The translations under genes and the position numbers were made by a program. Shown here piece after piece: positions 49,124 to 58,695 of a stretch of 64,000 nucleotides of DNA. How positions within the stretch are numbered: the first letter of the stretch is position 1; every line of letters starts with the position of its first letter. The notes under the pieces are model-generated. The model had not been told where the DNA came from. It saw nothing but the letters and a program-made list of their open reading frames with translations, and did no database searches. Origin of the DNA: Chryseobacterium lathyri (GTDB lineage: Bacteria; Bacteroidota; Bacteroidia; Flavobacteriales; Weeksellaceae); NCBI RefSeq assembly GCF_003290185.1, contig NZ_QNFY01000002.1, positions 62,001 through 126,000 of the forward strand. The letters are read 5' to 3'.

Positions 49124-49504
49124 ATGATGACTAAAAATTTTGAAAATTTCCCGGTTTACATCAAGAGCTTAGATTTAATTGAAAAAGTTTATTTATTTCT
49201 CAAAAGTGAAAATTTAGAAAGAGAATTTGAATTTAGTAACCAAATAAAAAGAGCCGGATTTTCAATATCCAATAATATTGCAGAAGGCTCAGAATATAAC
49301 AATAACAGACAATTTATTAAGTATTTAAAAATTGCAAAAGGCAGTTGTGCCGAAGTTAGAAGTATGATAATTGTGAGTAAAAGATTAAAATTAGGAGATG
49401 AAAATAAAGCAGAAGAAATTATTAATCTTTCACGGGAAGTTTCTTCTAATATTTCAAACTTTATTAAGTATTTAAGTGAAAATATGGAGAGACCTCTTCC
49501 TTAA
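49124..49504 (+). CDS. Four-helix bundle protein (23S rRNA intervening-sequence type) inside the dcw cluster
   Basis: The protein (126 residues from the first ATG; the next ATG is at 49127) opens with TKNFENFPVYIKSLDLIEKVYLFLKS. The later stretch is QIKRAGFSISNNIAEGSEYNNNRQFIKYLKIAKGSCAEVRSMIIV. This is the signature of the S23/IVP four-helix family, first found in intervening sequences of 23S rRNA genes. Its function is unknown. It has no role in wall synthesis and separates murE from mraY, so it is a later insertion into the cluster. No IS-like ends are visible. Confidence 0.88.
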   Translation: MMTKNFENFPVYIKSLDLIEKVYLFLKSENLEREFEFSNQIKRAGFSISNNIAEGSEYNNNRQFIKYLKIAKGSCAEVRSMIIVSKRLKLGDENKAEEIINLSREVSSNISNFIKYLSENMERPLP

Positions 49505-49543
49505 ATCTTTAAATAAATTAAATTTTTAAATTAAAGAAAAGAC

Positions 49544-50785
49544 ATGCTATACTATCTATACGAATATCTAACCAGTCAGGGAATCCACATACCGGGATTG
49601 GGAATGCTGAAATACATTTCTTTCCGTGCAGGTATTGCCGTGCTGTTTTCTCTCATTATTGCCTTAGTCTACGGGAAGAGAATTATCAATTATCTGAGAT
49701 CAAAACAGATGGGTGAATTGGTGCGTGACCTTGGATTGGATGGACAAAAGCAGAAAGAAGGGACTCCTACTATGGGAGGACTTATTATTATCATTGCAAC
49801 CATTATTCCGGTGCTGCTTTTTACGAGGATTACCAATGTGTATATTGTTTTGCTTCTTGTTTCCATGTTATGGATGGGAGCTATAGGTTTCGTAGATGAT
49901 TATTTAAAAAAGATCAAGAAAAATAAAGACGGTCTGAGCGGAAAATTTAAAATTGTAGGCCAGGTCGGATTAGGGCTAATTGTCGGAATTACAATGTATT
50001 TCCACCCGGACATTACCGTCAAAAGAAAATATGCGGATGCTAAAGTAGTGAACAGAAACAATGTAGAGCAAAACTTTATGCCTACAGAAAAGATTACTGT
50101 TTCTACTGTTCCGTTTGCAAAAAACAACGAGTTCGATTACAGTGGAATACTGTTCTGGATGAATGATAAAGATGCCCATGAGTGGGCATGGATTGTCTTT
50201 ATCCCAATTGTTATTTTCATTGTAACTGCCGTATCAAACGGAGCTAATATTACAGACGGAATAGACGGGCTTGCAGCAGGAACCAGTGCCATCATACTGC
50301 TCACCCTCGCGCTGTTCGCTTATCTTTCCGGGAACATTATTTTTGCAGATTACCTTAATATTATGTTCCTCCCGAATATGGGTGAAACCACCATTTTTGC
50401 AGTAGCTATGGTGGGTGCCGTAATAGGTTTCTTCTGGTACAACACCTACCCGGCACAAGTTTTTATGGGCGATACAGGAAGTCTGATGCTTGGAGGGGTA
50501 ATTGCTGTTTTAGCCATTATTTTAAGAAAAGAACTCCTGATTCCGGTATTATGCGGGATCTTCCTGATTGAAAACGTGTCTGTCATGCTGCAGGTTGTTG
50601 TTTTCAAATACAGAAAAAGAAAATACGGGCTGGAATATGCCCAGAATAACAGATTTTTTAGAATGTCACCATTACATCACCATTATCAGAAAGGTGGTTT
50701 CCATGAAAGTAAGATCGTAAACAGAATGATCATCATCGGTGTAATGCTGGCTATTGTATGTCTGATCACATTAAAAATGAGATAA
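49544..50785 (+). CDS. mraY: Phospho-N-acetylmuramoyl-pentapeptide transferase MraY
   Basis: The 413-residue enzyme makes lipid I from UDP-MurNAc-pentapeptide and undecaprenyl phosphate. It has ten or so membrane helices. [21 protein letters not shown], the catalytic [11 protein letters not shown] and the [12 protein letters not shown] region are all MraY signatures. A loop near residues 155-205 is longer than in E. coli (413 versus 360 residues), as is usual in Bacteroidota. Spacing from the IVP gene is 39 bases. Confidence 0.96.
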   Translation: MLYYLYEYLTSQGIHIPGLGMLKYISFRAGIAVLFSLIIALVYGKRIINYLRSKQMGELVRDLGLDGQKQKEGTPTMGGLIIIIATIIPVLLFTRITNVYIVLLLVSMLWMGAIGFVDDYLKKIKKNKDGLSGKFKIVGQVGLGLIVGITMYFHPDITVKRKYADAKVVNRNNVEQNFMPTEKITVSTVPFAKNNEFDYSGILFWMNDKDAHEWAWIVFIPIVIFIVTAVSNGANITDGIDGLAAGTSAIILLTLALFAYLSGNIIFADYLNIMFLPNMGETTIFAVAMVGAVIGFFWYNTYPAQVFMGDTGSLMLGGVIAVLAIILRKELLIPVLCGIFLIENVSVMLQVVVFKYRKRKYGLEYAQNNRFFRMSPLHHHYQKGGFHESKIVNRMIIIGVMLAIVCLITLKMR

Positions 50786-50792
50786 ATTTATC

Positions 50793-50845
50793 AAAGTAAG
50801 AGTATTAAAAATAAAACCAAATTACATTAATACTTTTTACTTTTT
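50793..50845 (+). repeat. Inverted repeat in the mraY-murD spacer
   Basis: AGTATTAA (50801-50808) and TTAATACT (50827-50834) are perfect, and the flanking AAAGTAA/TTACTTT extend the pairing with a one-base bulge. The sequence TACTTTTTAC recurs in other dcw spacers. Confidence 0.4.
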
Positions 50846-50859
50846 ACAAAAAAATAAAT

Positions 50860-52185
50860 ATGAAAATAGTTGTTTTAGGAGGTGGAGAGAGCGGGTGCGG
50901 AGCTGCTTATTTAGCGAAAAAACAAGGTCTGGAAGTTTTTCTTTCAGACAAAGGAGCTATTAAGGATAACTACAAGCAGTTTTTAGCCGAAAATGAAATT
51001 GAATTTGAAGAAGGAAACCACAACGAAGATAGAATTTTAAATGCCGACTGGATCGTAAAAAGCCCGGGAATTCCCAAAAAGGCGGATATTGTTCACAAAA
51101 TTCATGAAAAAGGAATAAGACTTTCCTCTGAAATTGAATTTGCTTCAGAATTTACTGATGCCAAAATCATTGCCATTACAGGAAGCAACGGAAAAACAAC
51201 AACAACTTCCCTGATCTACTACATCCTGAAAAATGACGGACTGAATGTAGGGCTGGGAGGAAACATAGGATACAGCTTTGCAAAGCAGGTGGCCGATGAG
51301 AATCATGAATATTATGTTCTGGAAGTAAGTTCTTTCCAACTGGATGATATTCAAAACTTCAGACCTTATATTTCCCTGCTGTTGAACCTGTCCCAGGATC
51401 ACCTGGATCAGTACAACTACAATTATGAAGAATATGCTTTAGCTAAATTCAGAATTGCTGAGAACCAGGAAAATGATAATTTCTTCATCTACAACAAAGA
51501 TGACGAGATGAGCAAAAACATCCTTGAAAAGCTGGAAATAAAAGCGAAAATGATTCCCTTCTCCACAAAAGAAAAATTGTCTGAAGGAGGTTTCGTTGAT
51601 GACGATCAGATCGTGATAAAAATGAAGGATGAGTTCTCAATGAAGCTTGATAAGCTTTCCCTTCTTGGAAATCACAATGTTGCCAATAGCCTGGCAGCCT
51701 CAATAGCCGGTAAAATATTGGAAATCAATAATGAAAGCATTAGAAATTCATTGATGACCTTCCAGGCAGTAGAGCACAGACTTGAATTCGTAACAGAAAC
51801 CAATGGTGTAAAATACATCAACGACAGTAAGGCAACAAATGTAAACGCTACCTACTATGCTTTAGAAAGCATGAAAACTCCAACCGTTTGGATCGTAGGA
51901 GGTTTAGATAAAGGAAACGATTACTCGGAAATTGAGGATCTCGTTAAAAGAAAAGTAAAAGCAATTGTCTGCTTGGGAATAGACAATACGAAGATCATAA
52001 ACTTCTTTAAAGACAAAAAAGAATTTATCTATGATACTTCAAGTATGGAAGAAGCCGTGAAAATATCAAAATCACTGGCAAAAAGCGGAGATACCGTTCT
52101 GCTTTCCCCATGCTGCGCAAGTTTTGACCTCTTCAAAAGCTATGAAGACAGAGGAAAACAGTTTAAAGAGCAGGTATTAAAGTAA
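50860..52185 (+). CDS. murD: UDP-N-acetylmuramoylalanine-D-glutamate ligase MurD
   Basis: The 441-residue ligase adds D-glutamate. GGGESGCGAAYLAKKQG starts the UDP-binding domain and ITGSNGKTTTT is the ATP loop. VLEVSSFQLDD and YINDSKATNVNATYYALES are MurD-specific, and LSPCCASFDLFKSYEDRGKQF ends the protein. It lies 75 bases after mraY. Confidence 0.96.
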   Translation: MKIVVLGGGESGCGAAYLAKKQGLEVFLSDKGAIKDNYKQFLAENEIEFEEGNHNEDRILNADWIVKSPGIPKKADIVHKIHEKGIRLSSEIEFASEFTDAKIIAITGSNGKTTTTSLIYYILKNDGLNVGLGGNIGYSFAKQVADENHEYYVLEVSSFQLDDIQNFRPYISLLLNLSQDHLDQYNYNYEEYALAKFRIAENQENDNFFIYNKDDEMSKNILEKLEIKAKMIPFSTKEKLSEGGFVDDDQIVIKMKDEFSMKLDKLSLLGNHNVANSLAASIAGKILEINNESIRNSLMTFQAVEHRLEFVTETNGVKYINDSKATNVNATYYALESMKTPTVWIVGGLDKGNDYSEIEDLVKRKVKAIVCLGIDNTKIINFFKDKKEFIYDTSSMEEAVKISKSLAKSGDTVLLSPCCASFDLFKSYEDRGKQFKEQVLK

Positions 52186-52195
52186 ATGTAAAAAG

Positions 52196-52240
52196 TAAAA
52201 TGGCGGATGTAAAAAGTACATTGTACAACATCCATTTTAC
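52196..52240 (+). repeat. Inverted repeat in the murD-ftsW spacer
   Basis: AAAATGG-C-GGATGT (52197-52210, C bulged) pairs with ACATCCATTTT (52228-52238), with a nested GTACATTGTAC palindrome in the loop. The TGTAAAAAGTAC steps match those in the murC-ftsQ spacer. The ftsW ATG follows at once. Confidence 0.5.
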
Positions 52241-53494
52241 ATGAATACAAAAAATATGGACGAACAGAACACAGAAAACAGAATAGAACTGCTAAAGGGC
52301 GATAAAGTACTTTGGATGGTCATCCTTGTGATCTCCATTTTCTCTATTTTCCCGGTATATTCTGCAAGTTCAAATCTGGAATATATCGTTAATAACGGGA
52401 CCACTACAGGCCACGTTATCAAACATATGTTCTTTGTAGTTCTGGGTCTGGTGATCATGAGAGTCGTTGGAATGGTAAAATATGAGTACATCGGTAAGCT
52501 CAGCAGTATCCTGCTCGGCTTAATGATTGTGCTTCTCGTTGTCACCATGTTTACAGGACAAACCATTGATGGGGCCAGTGCTTCAAGATGGCTCAAAATT
52601 CCCGGCACACCGATCTCATTCCAGCCGTCGTCATTTGCCTTTTTAATGCTCGTCATTTATCTCTGCAGGTATCTGACCAAGAAAATAACCAGGGAAAGAC
52701 TTCCGATTGAGAACATTATGTACATATTCGGACCTATCCTGTTGGTATTTGTTTTAGTGGCAAAAGACAACGGTTCCACAGCATTGATGATCCTGCTGGT
52801 TTCTGTTATTGTTCTGATTATAGGACAGCTTCACTGGAAATACATTGCAGGCTTCATATCTTCCTCATTTGTAGCCATTGTTCTCTTCCTGATTATTGCA
52901 TTAAATACCAACCTTATCGGCGGTAACCGTGTGCATACCTGGATGAGCCGTATCGAAACATTTACCTCCAGCAAAGCAAAAACAGCTGATGTAGATGATG
53001 AAAGCGTAAAAGCCAAAAACTACCAGGTCATGCAGGCCAAAGCCGCTATTGTCCATGGTGGAATTACCGGAATGGGACCTGGGAAAAGTGCATTGAAGCA
53101 GATGCTTCCACAGTCCGCCTCCGACTTTATTTTTGCCGTGATTGTAGAGGAATATGGGCTTATTGGTGCCGCTTTCCTGATCTGTCTCTATCTTATTATG
53201 ATGATCAGAATTGTGATGATTGCCAGCAAGATGCCCGCCTTTTTTGGCTCGCTCCTCGTGCTCAGTCTCGGGGTGATGATCTTCATACAGCTTTCTGTTA
53301 ATATTGCAGTAGCCGTTAATCTGATCCCGGTAACAGGACAGCCATTACCATTAATAAGTTATGGAGGAACCTCCATGTTGGTAACCTATCTCCAGCTTGG
53401 AATTATTTTAAATATAAGCTCAAGAATCCAGATATACGATGAAGAAGGAATGGGCAAAAAACAAAGTGTAGCAGAAATTAATGATATCGCTTAA
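52241..53494 (+). CDS. ftsW: Peptidoglycan polymerase FtsW (SEDS family)
   Basis: The 417-residue protein has ten predicted membrane helices and polymerises lipid II at the septum together with the division PBP. SASRWLKIPGTPISFQPSSFAFLMLV and AKDNGSTALMIL fit SEDS proteins, as do AAIVHGGITGMGPGKS, DFIFAVIVEEYGLIGA and the C-terminal LPLISYGGTSML. The N-terminal 20 residues are polar. Later in-frame ATG codons (such as 52256) are possible starts. Confidence 0.94.
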   Translation: MNTKNMDEQNTENRIELLKGDKVLWMVILVISIFSIFPVYSASSNLEYIVNNGTTTGHVIKHMFFVVLGLVIMRVVGMVKYEYIGKLSSILLGLMIVLLVVTMFTGQTIDGASASRWLKIPGTPISFQPSSFAFLMLVIYLCRYLTKKITRERLPIENIMYIFGPILLVFVLVAKDNGSTALMILLVSVIVLIIGQLHWKYIAGFISSSFVAIVLFLIIALNTNLIGGNRVHTWMSRIETFTSSKAKTADVDDESVKAKNYQVMQAKAAIVHGGITGMGPGKSALKQMLPQSASDFIFAVIVEEYGLIGAAFLICLYLIMMIRIVMIASKMPAFFGSLLVLSLGVMIFIQLSVNIAVAVNLIPVTGQPLPLISYGGTSMLVTYLQLGIILNISSRIQIYDEEGMGKKQSVAEINDIA

Positions 53495-53527
53495 CTCAAA
53501 ACAAACGGTACCAATAAGACAATAAAA

Positions 53528-54640
53528 ATGAACAAAAAACTAAAAGTAGTATTATCCGGAGGCGGAACAGGAGGGCACATCTTCCCGGCTATCGCTATTG
53601 CAGATGAAATCAGAAGAAGATTTCCTGATACGGAATTTTTGTTCATCGGAGCCAACGGAAAAATGGAAATGGAAAAAGTTCCACAGGCAGGCTATAAAAT
53701 CGAAGGCATTGATATTGCCGGAATCGACAGAGGAAATATTTTATCAAATTTAGGACTGCCTTTCAAAATTTTGAAAAGCCTATCTAAATCGAAGAAAATC
53801 ATTAAGAATTTCGCTCCCGATTTTGCGGTCGGAACTGGAGGTTTTGCAAGCGGACCAGCTTTATATGAGGCCAGTAAACTGGGAATTCCAATCTTTATTC
53901 AGGAGCAGAACGCCCATGCAGGGGTAACCAATAAAATCTTAAGTAAAAAAGCTAAAGCAGTTTTCACAGCTTATCCAAAAGTGGAAGGCTTTCCTTCTGA
54001 AAAAATAAAATTCCTGGGCAACCCTATTCGTGAGAATATCATTACAGGAATGGCAGAGACCAATTTGGCAAAAGAAAAAATGGGACTGAGCAAAGATAAG
54101 CTTACCATCCTTTCAGTAGGTGGTTCTTTAGGATCCAGAACACTGAACAATGCCTGGAGATCCCATTTAAATGAAGTAATCAAAAAAGATTATCAGCTCA
54201 TCTGGCAGACAGGAAAGCTTGATTATAAAGATATTGTAGAAGAAACAAAAGGCATCAACAGCAGAAACATCCAGATCCTTGAATTCATCAAAGATATGGA
54301 GCTGGCCTACTCTGCAGCCGACATTATTGTTTCAAGAGCCGGAGCCATTGCTATTTCAGAGCTGGCAGTAGCTAAAAAGCCGGTTCTTCTGGTGCCATTT
54401 CCGTTTGCAGCGGAAGACCACCAAACCAAAAATGCCATGAATCTGGTTGAAAAAAATGCAGCAAGAATGGTAAAAGACTCTGAAATGCAGGAAAAATTCT
54501 GGAATACACTGGAAGAGATCTGCAGCAGTGAAAGTATAAGAAATGAAATGTCTCACAATCTGGAATATTTTGCCAAGCCCAATGCCGCAAAAGAGATTGT
54601 AGATGAGATATTTAAAACTGTAAAAAGTAAAATGTATTAA
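53528..54640 (+). CDS. murG: Lipid II synthase MurG
   Basis: The 370-residue GT-B glycosyltransferase adds GlcNAc to lipid I at the inner leaflet. The N-terminal SGGGTGGHIFPA loop and IFIQEQNAHAGVTN bind the membrane substrate. SVGGSLGSRTLN and SRAGAIAISELAVAKKPVLLVPFPFAAEDHQ are the UDP-GlcNAc signature. It starts 33 bases after ftsW. The 3' end overlaps one arm of an inverted repeat. Confidence 0.96.
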   Translation: MNKKLKVVLSGGGTGGHIFPAIAIADEIRRRFPDTEFLFIGANGKMEMEKVPQAGYKIEGIDIAGIDRGNILSNLGLPFKILKSLSKSKKIIKNFAPDFAVGTGGFASGPALYEASKLGIPIFIQEQNAHAGVTNKILSKKAKAVFTAYPKVEGFPSEKIKFLGNPIRENIITGMAETNLAKEKMGLSKDKLTILSVGGSLGSRTLNNAWRSHLNEVIKKDYQLIWQTGKLDYKDIVEETKGINSRNIQILEFIKDMELAYSAADIIVSRAGAIAISELAVAKKPVLLVPFPFAAEDHQTKNAMNLVEKNAARMVKDSEMQEKFWNTLEEICSSESIRNEMSHNLEYFAKPNAAKEIVDEIFKTVKSKMY

Positions 54641-54668
54641 CGACGAAACATACATGAATACATTTTAC
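54627..54668 (+). repeat. Inverted repeat at the murG-murC junction
   Basis: A perfect 12-base arm GTAAAATGTATT (54627-54638), overlapping the last murG codons, pairs with AATACATTTTAC (54657-54668). No T run follows, so it is not a classic terminator. Confidence 0.5.
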
Positions 54669-54690
54669 ACCATACATTAATACAAAAAGA

Positions 54691-56064
54691 ATGAACATAT
54701 TAGAAACATATCAAAATTATTACTTCGTAGGAATCGGAGGTATAGGAATGAGTGCTTTGGCACGCTATTTCAATGCTTCCGGTAAAAAAGTGCTGGGTTA
54801 CGACAAAACGAATACCAAGCTTACTGACCTGTTGATGAAAGAAGGAATTGATATTGTTTTTGAAGATACCATTGACGAAAAAATAACCACACTTCAAAAA
54901 GAAAACACTCTGGTAATCTATACTCCCGCCATTAAAACATTGGGAATATTAGATTATTTCAACCAAAATCAGTTTGAAGTTTTAAAACGGGCCAAGGTTT
55001 TAGGCCTGATCACAGAAAATACAGATTGTATTGCTGTAGCAGGAACCCACGGAAAAACAACTACTTCTACATTGGTTTCTCACCTGTGTAAAGAAGCCGA
55101 TCTTCCGTTTTCATGCTTTTTAGGTGGTATTTCTGAGAATTTCAAATCAAATTTTCTGTATAATGGTACACAGTATTCCGTAGTAGAAGCAGATGAATAT
55201 GACAGAAGCTTTCTAAACCTTTCCCCGGACTGGGCAGTAGTAACCTCTACCGATGCAGACCATCTGGATATTTATGGTGATAAAAGCCATATCGAAGAAG
55301 GGTTTAAACAGTTTGCTGCATTAGTTCCGAATGACAAACAGCTTTTTGTAAGAAAAGGGCTGGATATTGGCAGAGACCATAAAACCTATGCTGTTAATGA
55401 GGTGGCAGATTATTATTCCGATAATCTCCGCATGGAGCATGATAAGATCTATTTTGATTTCCATACCCCTTCTGAAACCATTAAAGATTTCGTATGGGAA
55501 ATCCCTGGAATCCATAATGTGGAAAATGCTACAGCAGCATTGGCAATCCTTCACAATTTAGGCGTAGATTTTGAAACGCTGAAAAGGGCTATTGCCAATT
55601 TTAAAGGAATTAAAAGAAGATATACCAAGCATATTTATCCTAACGGTAAAATTTATATCGATGATTATGCACATCACCCAACAGAAATCAATGCGGTAGT
55701 GAGCTCAATCAAAACCTTTTACCCGGATAAAAAGCTGTTGGTGGTCTTTCAGCCTCATCTTTTCAGCAGAACAAGAGATTTCGCTGACGGATTTGCAGAA
55801 AGCTTAGGGAAAGCAGACGAACTAATCCTTCTCGATATTTACCCCGCAAGAGAGCTTCAGGAGAATTTTGAAGGAATAACTTCTGACTGGCTGTTGGAAA
55901 AAGTAAATTTAGATAAAAAAGAGAAATCGGACTTGTCCGGTGCTTTTGAAAAAATAAAAGAAAAAGATTTTGATATCCTTCTCACTGTAGGCGCAGGAAA
56001 TATTGATACCCTGTATGATCCTATTTGTGAATGGATAAATTCTTCTGTACAAAGTACAATGTAA
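54691..56064 (+). CDS. murC: UDP-N-acetylmuramate-L-alanine ligase MurC
   Basis: The 457-residue ligase adds the first alanine. FVGIGGIGMSALARYF is the UDP domain, AVAGTHGKTTTSTL the ATP loop, and VVEADEYDRSFL and YIDDYAHHPTEI are the MurC signatures. The last codons form one arm of the 20-base inverted repeat in the next spacer. Confidence 0.96.
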   Translation: MNILETYQNYYFVGIGGIGMSALARYFNASGKKVLGYDKTNTKLTDLLMKEGIDIVFEDTIDEKITTLQKENTLVIYTPAIKTLGILDYFNQNQFEVLKRAKVLGLITENTDCIAVAGTHGKTTTSTLVSHLCKEADLPFSCFLGGISENFKSNFLYNGTQYSVVEADEYDRSFLNLSPDWAVVTSTDADHLDIYGDKSHIEEGFKQFAALVPNDKQLFVRKGLDIGRDHKTYAVNEVADYYSDNLRMEHDKIYFDFHTPSETIKDFVWEIPGIHNVENATAALAILHNLGVDFETLKRAIANFKGIKRRYTKHIYPNGKIYIDDYAHHPTEINAVVSSIKTFYPDKKLLVVFQPHLFSRTRDFADGFAESLGKADELILLDIYPARELQENFEGITSDWLLEKVNLDKKEKSDLSGAFEKIKEKDFDILLTVGAGNIDTLYDPICEWINSSVQSTM

Positions 56065-56133
56065 AAAGTACAGAGATCATTAATAAAGTAACTAATTAGA
56101 ATACAATAGTACACTGTACTTTTTACATTGTAC
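56054..56133 (+). repeat. Perfect 20-base inverted repeat between murC and ftsQ
   Basis: The left arm (56054-56073, starting GTACAATG and including the murC stop) and the right arm (56114-56133, ending ATTGTAC) are exact reverse complements separated by 40 bases. The right arm ends seven bases before the ftsQ ATG at 56141. No T run follows. Confidence 0.75.
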
Positions 56134-56140
56134 AAAATAT

Positions 56141-57106
56141 ATGAAAAATAAATACAGAATATTAAAAATTGCTGTCACAGTGATCATCCTCGGATTACTG
56201 CTGAGTTTCTCATTAAAGAGATTCAGCGGCCAGAAGATTACGGACAATAAGATTTCTGTAAAAATGAATGAAAAAACACCCGTATACTTCATTGATGAAA
56301 AAGATATCCGGGAAATTGTAAAAAAAGAAAACCCTTCCGGAAAAGTGGGAGATTTGAATATTCCGACACTTGAAAAGAAGATCAATTCACTTCCGGCCGT
56401 AGACAGTGCCAATGTCTATTTAAACCTGAACGGAAAATTATACCTCGATATCAAGCAGAGAGTTCCTGTTTTCAGGCTGAATAAAGACGGAAAAGACTTC
56501 TATGTAGATGAAAAAGGAACAGAATTCCCTATTTCCAAAACCTACTCGCATCCATGCATGCTGGTAACCGGAAATGTGAAACCGGATGAATATCAGAAAC
56601 TGGCCGAGCTGGTTGAGAAAATTGATAAAGACGATTTCAGCAAAAAATTCTTTATCGGAATTTCAAAAAGCAAAGACGATTATAACCTCCTGACCAGTGA
56701 CGGAAATTATAAAGTGGAAATAGGAGATCTGGACAATATTGAATTTAAAGTAAAAGGTCTGAAAACATTTGTGGAAAAATATCTTGTATTTCAGGATCCT
56801 CAAAAGTACAGCATGGTCTCTGTAAAATATCAGAACCAGATTGTAACCACTTTAAATCCTTATTTTAAAGAAAACGACAGTATTCTGAAAGCAGGGAATA
56901 TGGAACTGGCGAAGGCCCCGGCTCTGGCAGCGGTTAAAAAGCCTGATATTCTTCCTAAATCTGCAGAAACAAAGAAAACAAAAACGCCTTCAGCTAAACC
57001 GAAAGAAAAAGCAAAGCCAAAGACTACAGTCAAACCAAAGGAAACTAAAAAAACAGAGAAAAAACCAGCGACCACAAAGCCTAAGGCAAAAGTAAAAATA
57101 GAATAA
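56141..57106 (+). CDS. ftsQ: Cell division protein FtsQ
   Basis: The 321-residue protein has a short basic N-terminus and one membrane helix (about 8-26, IAVTVIILGLLLSFSL). A POTRA-like domain follows (about 40-110, VYFIDEKDIREIVKK... DLNIPTLEKKINSLPAVDSANVYLNLNGKL), then the beta domain to about 245. The last 75 residues are a Lys/Pro/Thr-rich low-complexity tail not found in E. coli FtsQ. FtsQ recruits FtsL/FtsB and regulates the septal synthase. The place between murC and ftsA supports the call. Confidence 0.88.
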   Translation: MKNKYRILKIAVTVIILGLLLSFSLKRFSGQKITDNKISVKMNEKTPVYFIDEKDIREIVKKENPSGKVGDLNIPTLEKKINSLPAVDSANVYLNLNGKLYLDIKQRVPVFRLNKDGKDFYVDEKGTEFPISKTYSHPCMLVTGNVKPDEYQKLAELVEKIDKDDFSKKFFIGISKSKDDYNLLTSDGNYKVEIGDLDNIEFKVKGLKTFVEKYLVFQDPQKYSMVSVKYQNQIVTTLNPYFKENDSILKAGNMELAKAPALAAVKKPDILPKSAETKKTKTPSAKPKEKAKPKTTVKPKETKKTEKKPATTKPKAKVKIE

Positions 57107-57195
57107 AAAAGTCCTGATGGACAATTAGCATAAAACCGGAATAAACCCCGGATTGAAAACAAGGAAAAGTAGAAAAAAAATCAAATCGACATAAA

Positions 57196-58578
57196 ATGGA
57201 AAATCAAGAGTATTCAGTAGGTCTGGACATCGGGACAACGAAGATTGTCGCGATTGTCGGAAGGAGGAATGCGCACGGGAAGATAGAAGTTCTCGGGGTT
57301 GGAAAGGCCAAAAGTCTTGGAGTTCATAAAGGAATTGTGAATAATATCTCACAGACCATTAATTCAATCAAGGCCGCCGTTTCTGAAGCACAGTCCAGCG
57401 CAGGAGTTCCCATCCGTAAAGTGACAGTAGGTATTGCAGGAAAACACATCCGTTCTCTGCAGCATTCCGACTATATCATGCGTGAGCATCCGGATAAATT
57501 TATTACAGATGACGACATCGAAGCACTGAAAGACCAGGTAAAAAAGCTTGTGATGCTTCCCGGAGAAGAAATTATCCATGTTCTTCCACAGGAATATAAA
57601 GTGGATTCCGAAGGCGAAATTCAGGAGCCGGTAGGAATGCACGGAAAACGTTTAGAAGCTAATTTCCACGTAGTGGTAGGACAAATGGGCAGCATCAGAA
57701 ACATCGCAAGATGTGTAAGAGAGGCCGGCCTGGAAATGGAAGCCCTTACCCTGGAACCTTTGGCGTCTTCAGAAGCCGTTTTAACCAAAGAAGAAAAAGA
57801 AGCCGGTGTTGCCATTGTAGACATCGGAGGTGGTACCACAGATATTGCCATCTTCAAAGACAATATCATCCGTCATACCTGCGTAATTCCTTACGGAGGC
57901 GGAATTATTACGGAAGATATCAAAGAAGGCTGCTCCATTATAGAAAAACATGCAGAACAATTGAAAGTAAAATTCGGTTCTGCTGTTCCGGAATTAGAAA
58001 AAGACAGTACATTTGTCACTATTCCCGGGCTTCACGGAAGACCGGATAAGGAAATCTCTCTTAAAACCCTGGCGCAGATCATCAATGCCAGAGTAGAAGA
58101 GATCCTGGAAATGGTGAATACAGAATTAAAAGCTTACGGGGCATTTGAACAAAAGAAAAAGCTGATTGCAGGGATTGTCCTTACAGGAGGTGGATCCAAC
58201 TTAAAGCATCTTCGTCAGCTTGCCAATTATACAACAGGTTTTGACAGCAGAATCGGTTTTGCCAATGAATATATTGCTAACGATAAAAACCAGTACCTGA
58301 AAGGCCCGGAATTTGCTACATCAATCGGCTTGCTGATGGAAAGCTTAAAGATCCGCGACAAAAAACAGGGATCAGAAACAGAAGAGCTTGTTGAAGAGGA
58401 ATTGGCCAAAGCTGAAACTGTTCCTTCACAAACAGAGACAGTGCAACAGGCTCAGCCGACAGCAATAGCTCAGGAACAGTCCGTTGTTAGTGAGCAGCAG
58501 GAAAACAGAAGAGCGAAACTGACTTTCGGGCAGTCGCTTATGGAAAAAGTTAAAAAATTCTTTGAAGAAGTAGAGTAA
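57196..58578 (+). CDS. ftsA: Cell division protein FtsA
   Basis: The 460-residue actin-like protein ties FtsZ to the membrane. The N-terminal phosphate loop is VGLDIGTTKIVAIVG, AIVDIGGGTTDIAIF is the second nucleotide motif, and GIVLTGGGSNLKHL the third. A Gln/Glu-rich linker (about 395-440) leads to an amphipathic C-terminal helix (LMEKVKKFFEEVE). It is followed by a repeat-bearing spacer and ftsZ. Confidence 0.95.
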   Translation: MENQEYSVGLDIGTTKIVAIVGRRNAHGKIEVLGVGKAKSLGVHKGIVNNISQTINSIKAAVSEAQSSAGVPIRKVTVGIAGKHIRSLQHSDYIMREHPDKFITDDDIEALKDQVKKLVMLPGEEIIHVLPQEYKVDSEGEIQEPVGMHGKRLEANFHVVVGQMGSIRNIARCVREAGLEMEALTLEPLASSEAVLTKEEKEAGVAIVDIGGGTTDIAIFKDNIIRHTCVIPYGGGIITEDIKEGCSIIEKHAEQLKVKFGSAVPELEKDSTFVTIPGLHGRPDKEISLKTLAQIINARVEEILEMVNTELKAYGAFEQKKKLIAGIVLTGGGSNLKHLRQLANYTTGFDSRIGFANEYIANDKNQYLKGPEFATSIGLLMESLKIRDKKQGSETEELVEEELAKAETVPSQTETVQQAQPTAIAQEQSVVSEQQENRRAKLTFGQSLMEKVKKFFEEVE

Positions 58579-58695
58579 AATATAAATGATAGAAGATCAT
58601 TGATAATTGATAAATAAAATGCACAGTTTATTACCGGCGCCATTTATCACTCATCAGTTATCATTCGTCAATCATCAATTATAAAAAGCATAGTT
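58579..58695 (+). repeat. Inverted-repeat spacer between ftsA and ftsZ
   Basis: ATTGATAATTGATAAAT (about 58599-58615) and ATTTATCACTCATCAGTTATCATT (about 58641-58664) form an imperfect inverted repeat around a short GC-rich centre (CCGGCGCC). ATCAxTTATCA-like steps recur on the right side. No promoter box is clear. Confidence 0.45.
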
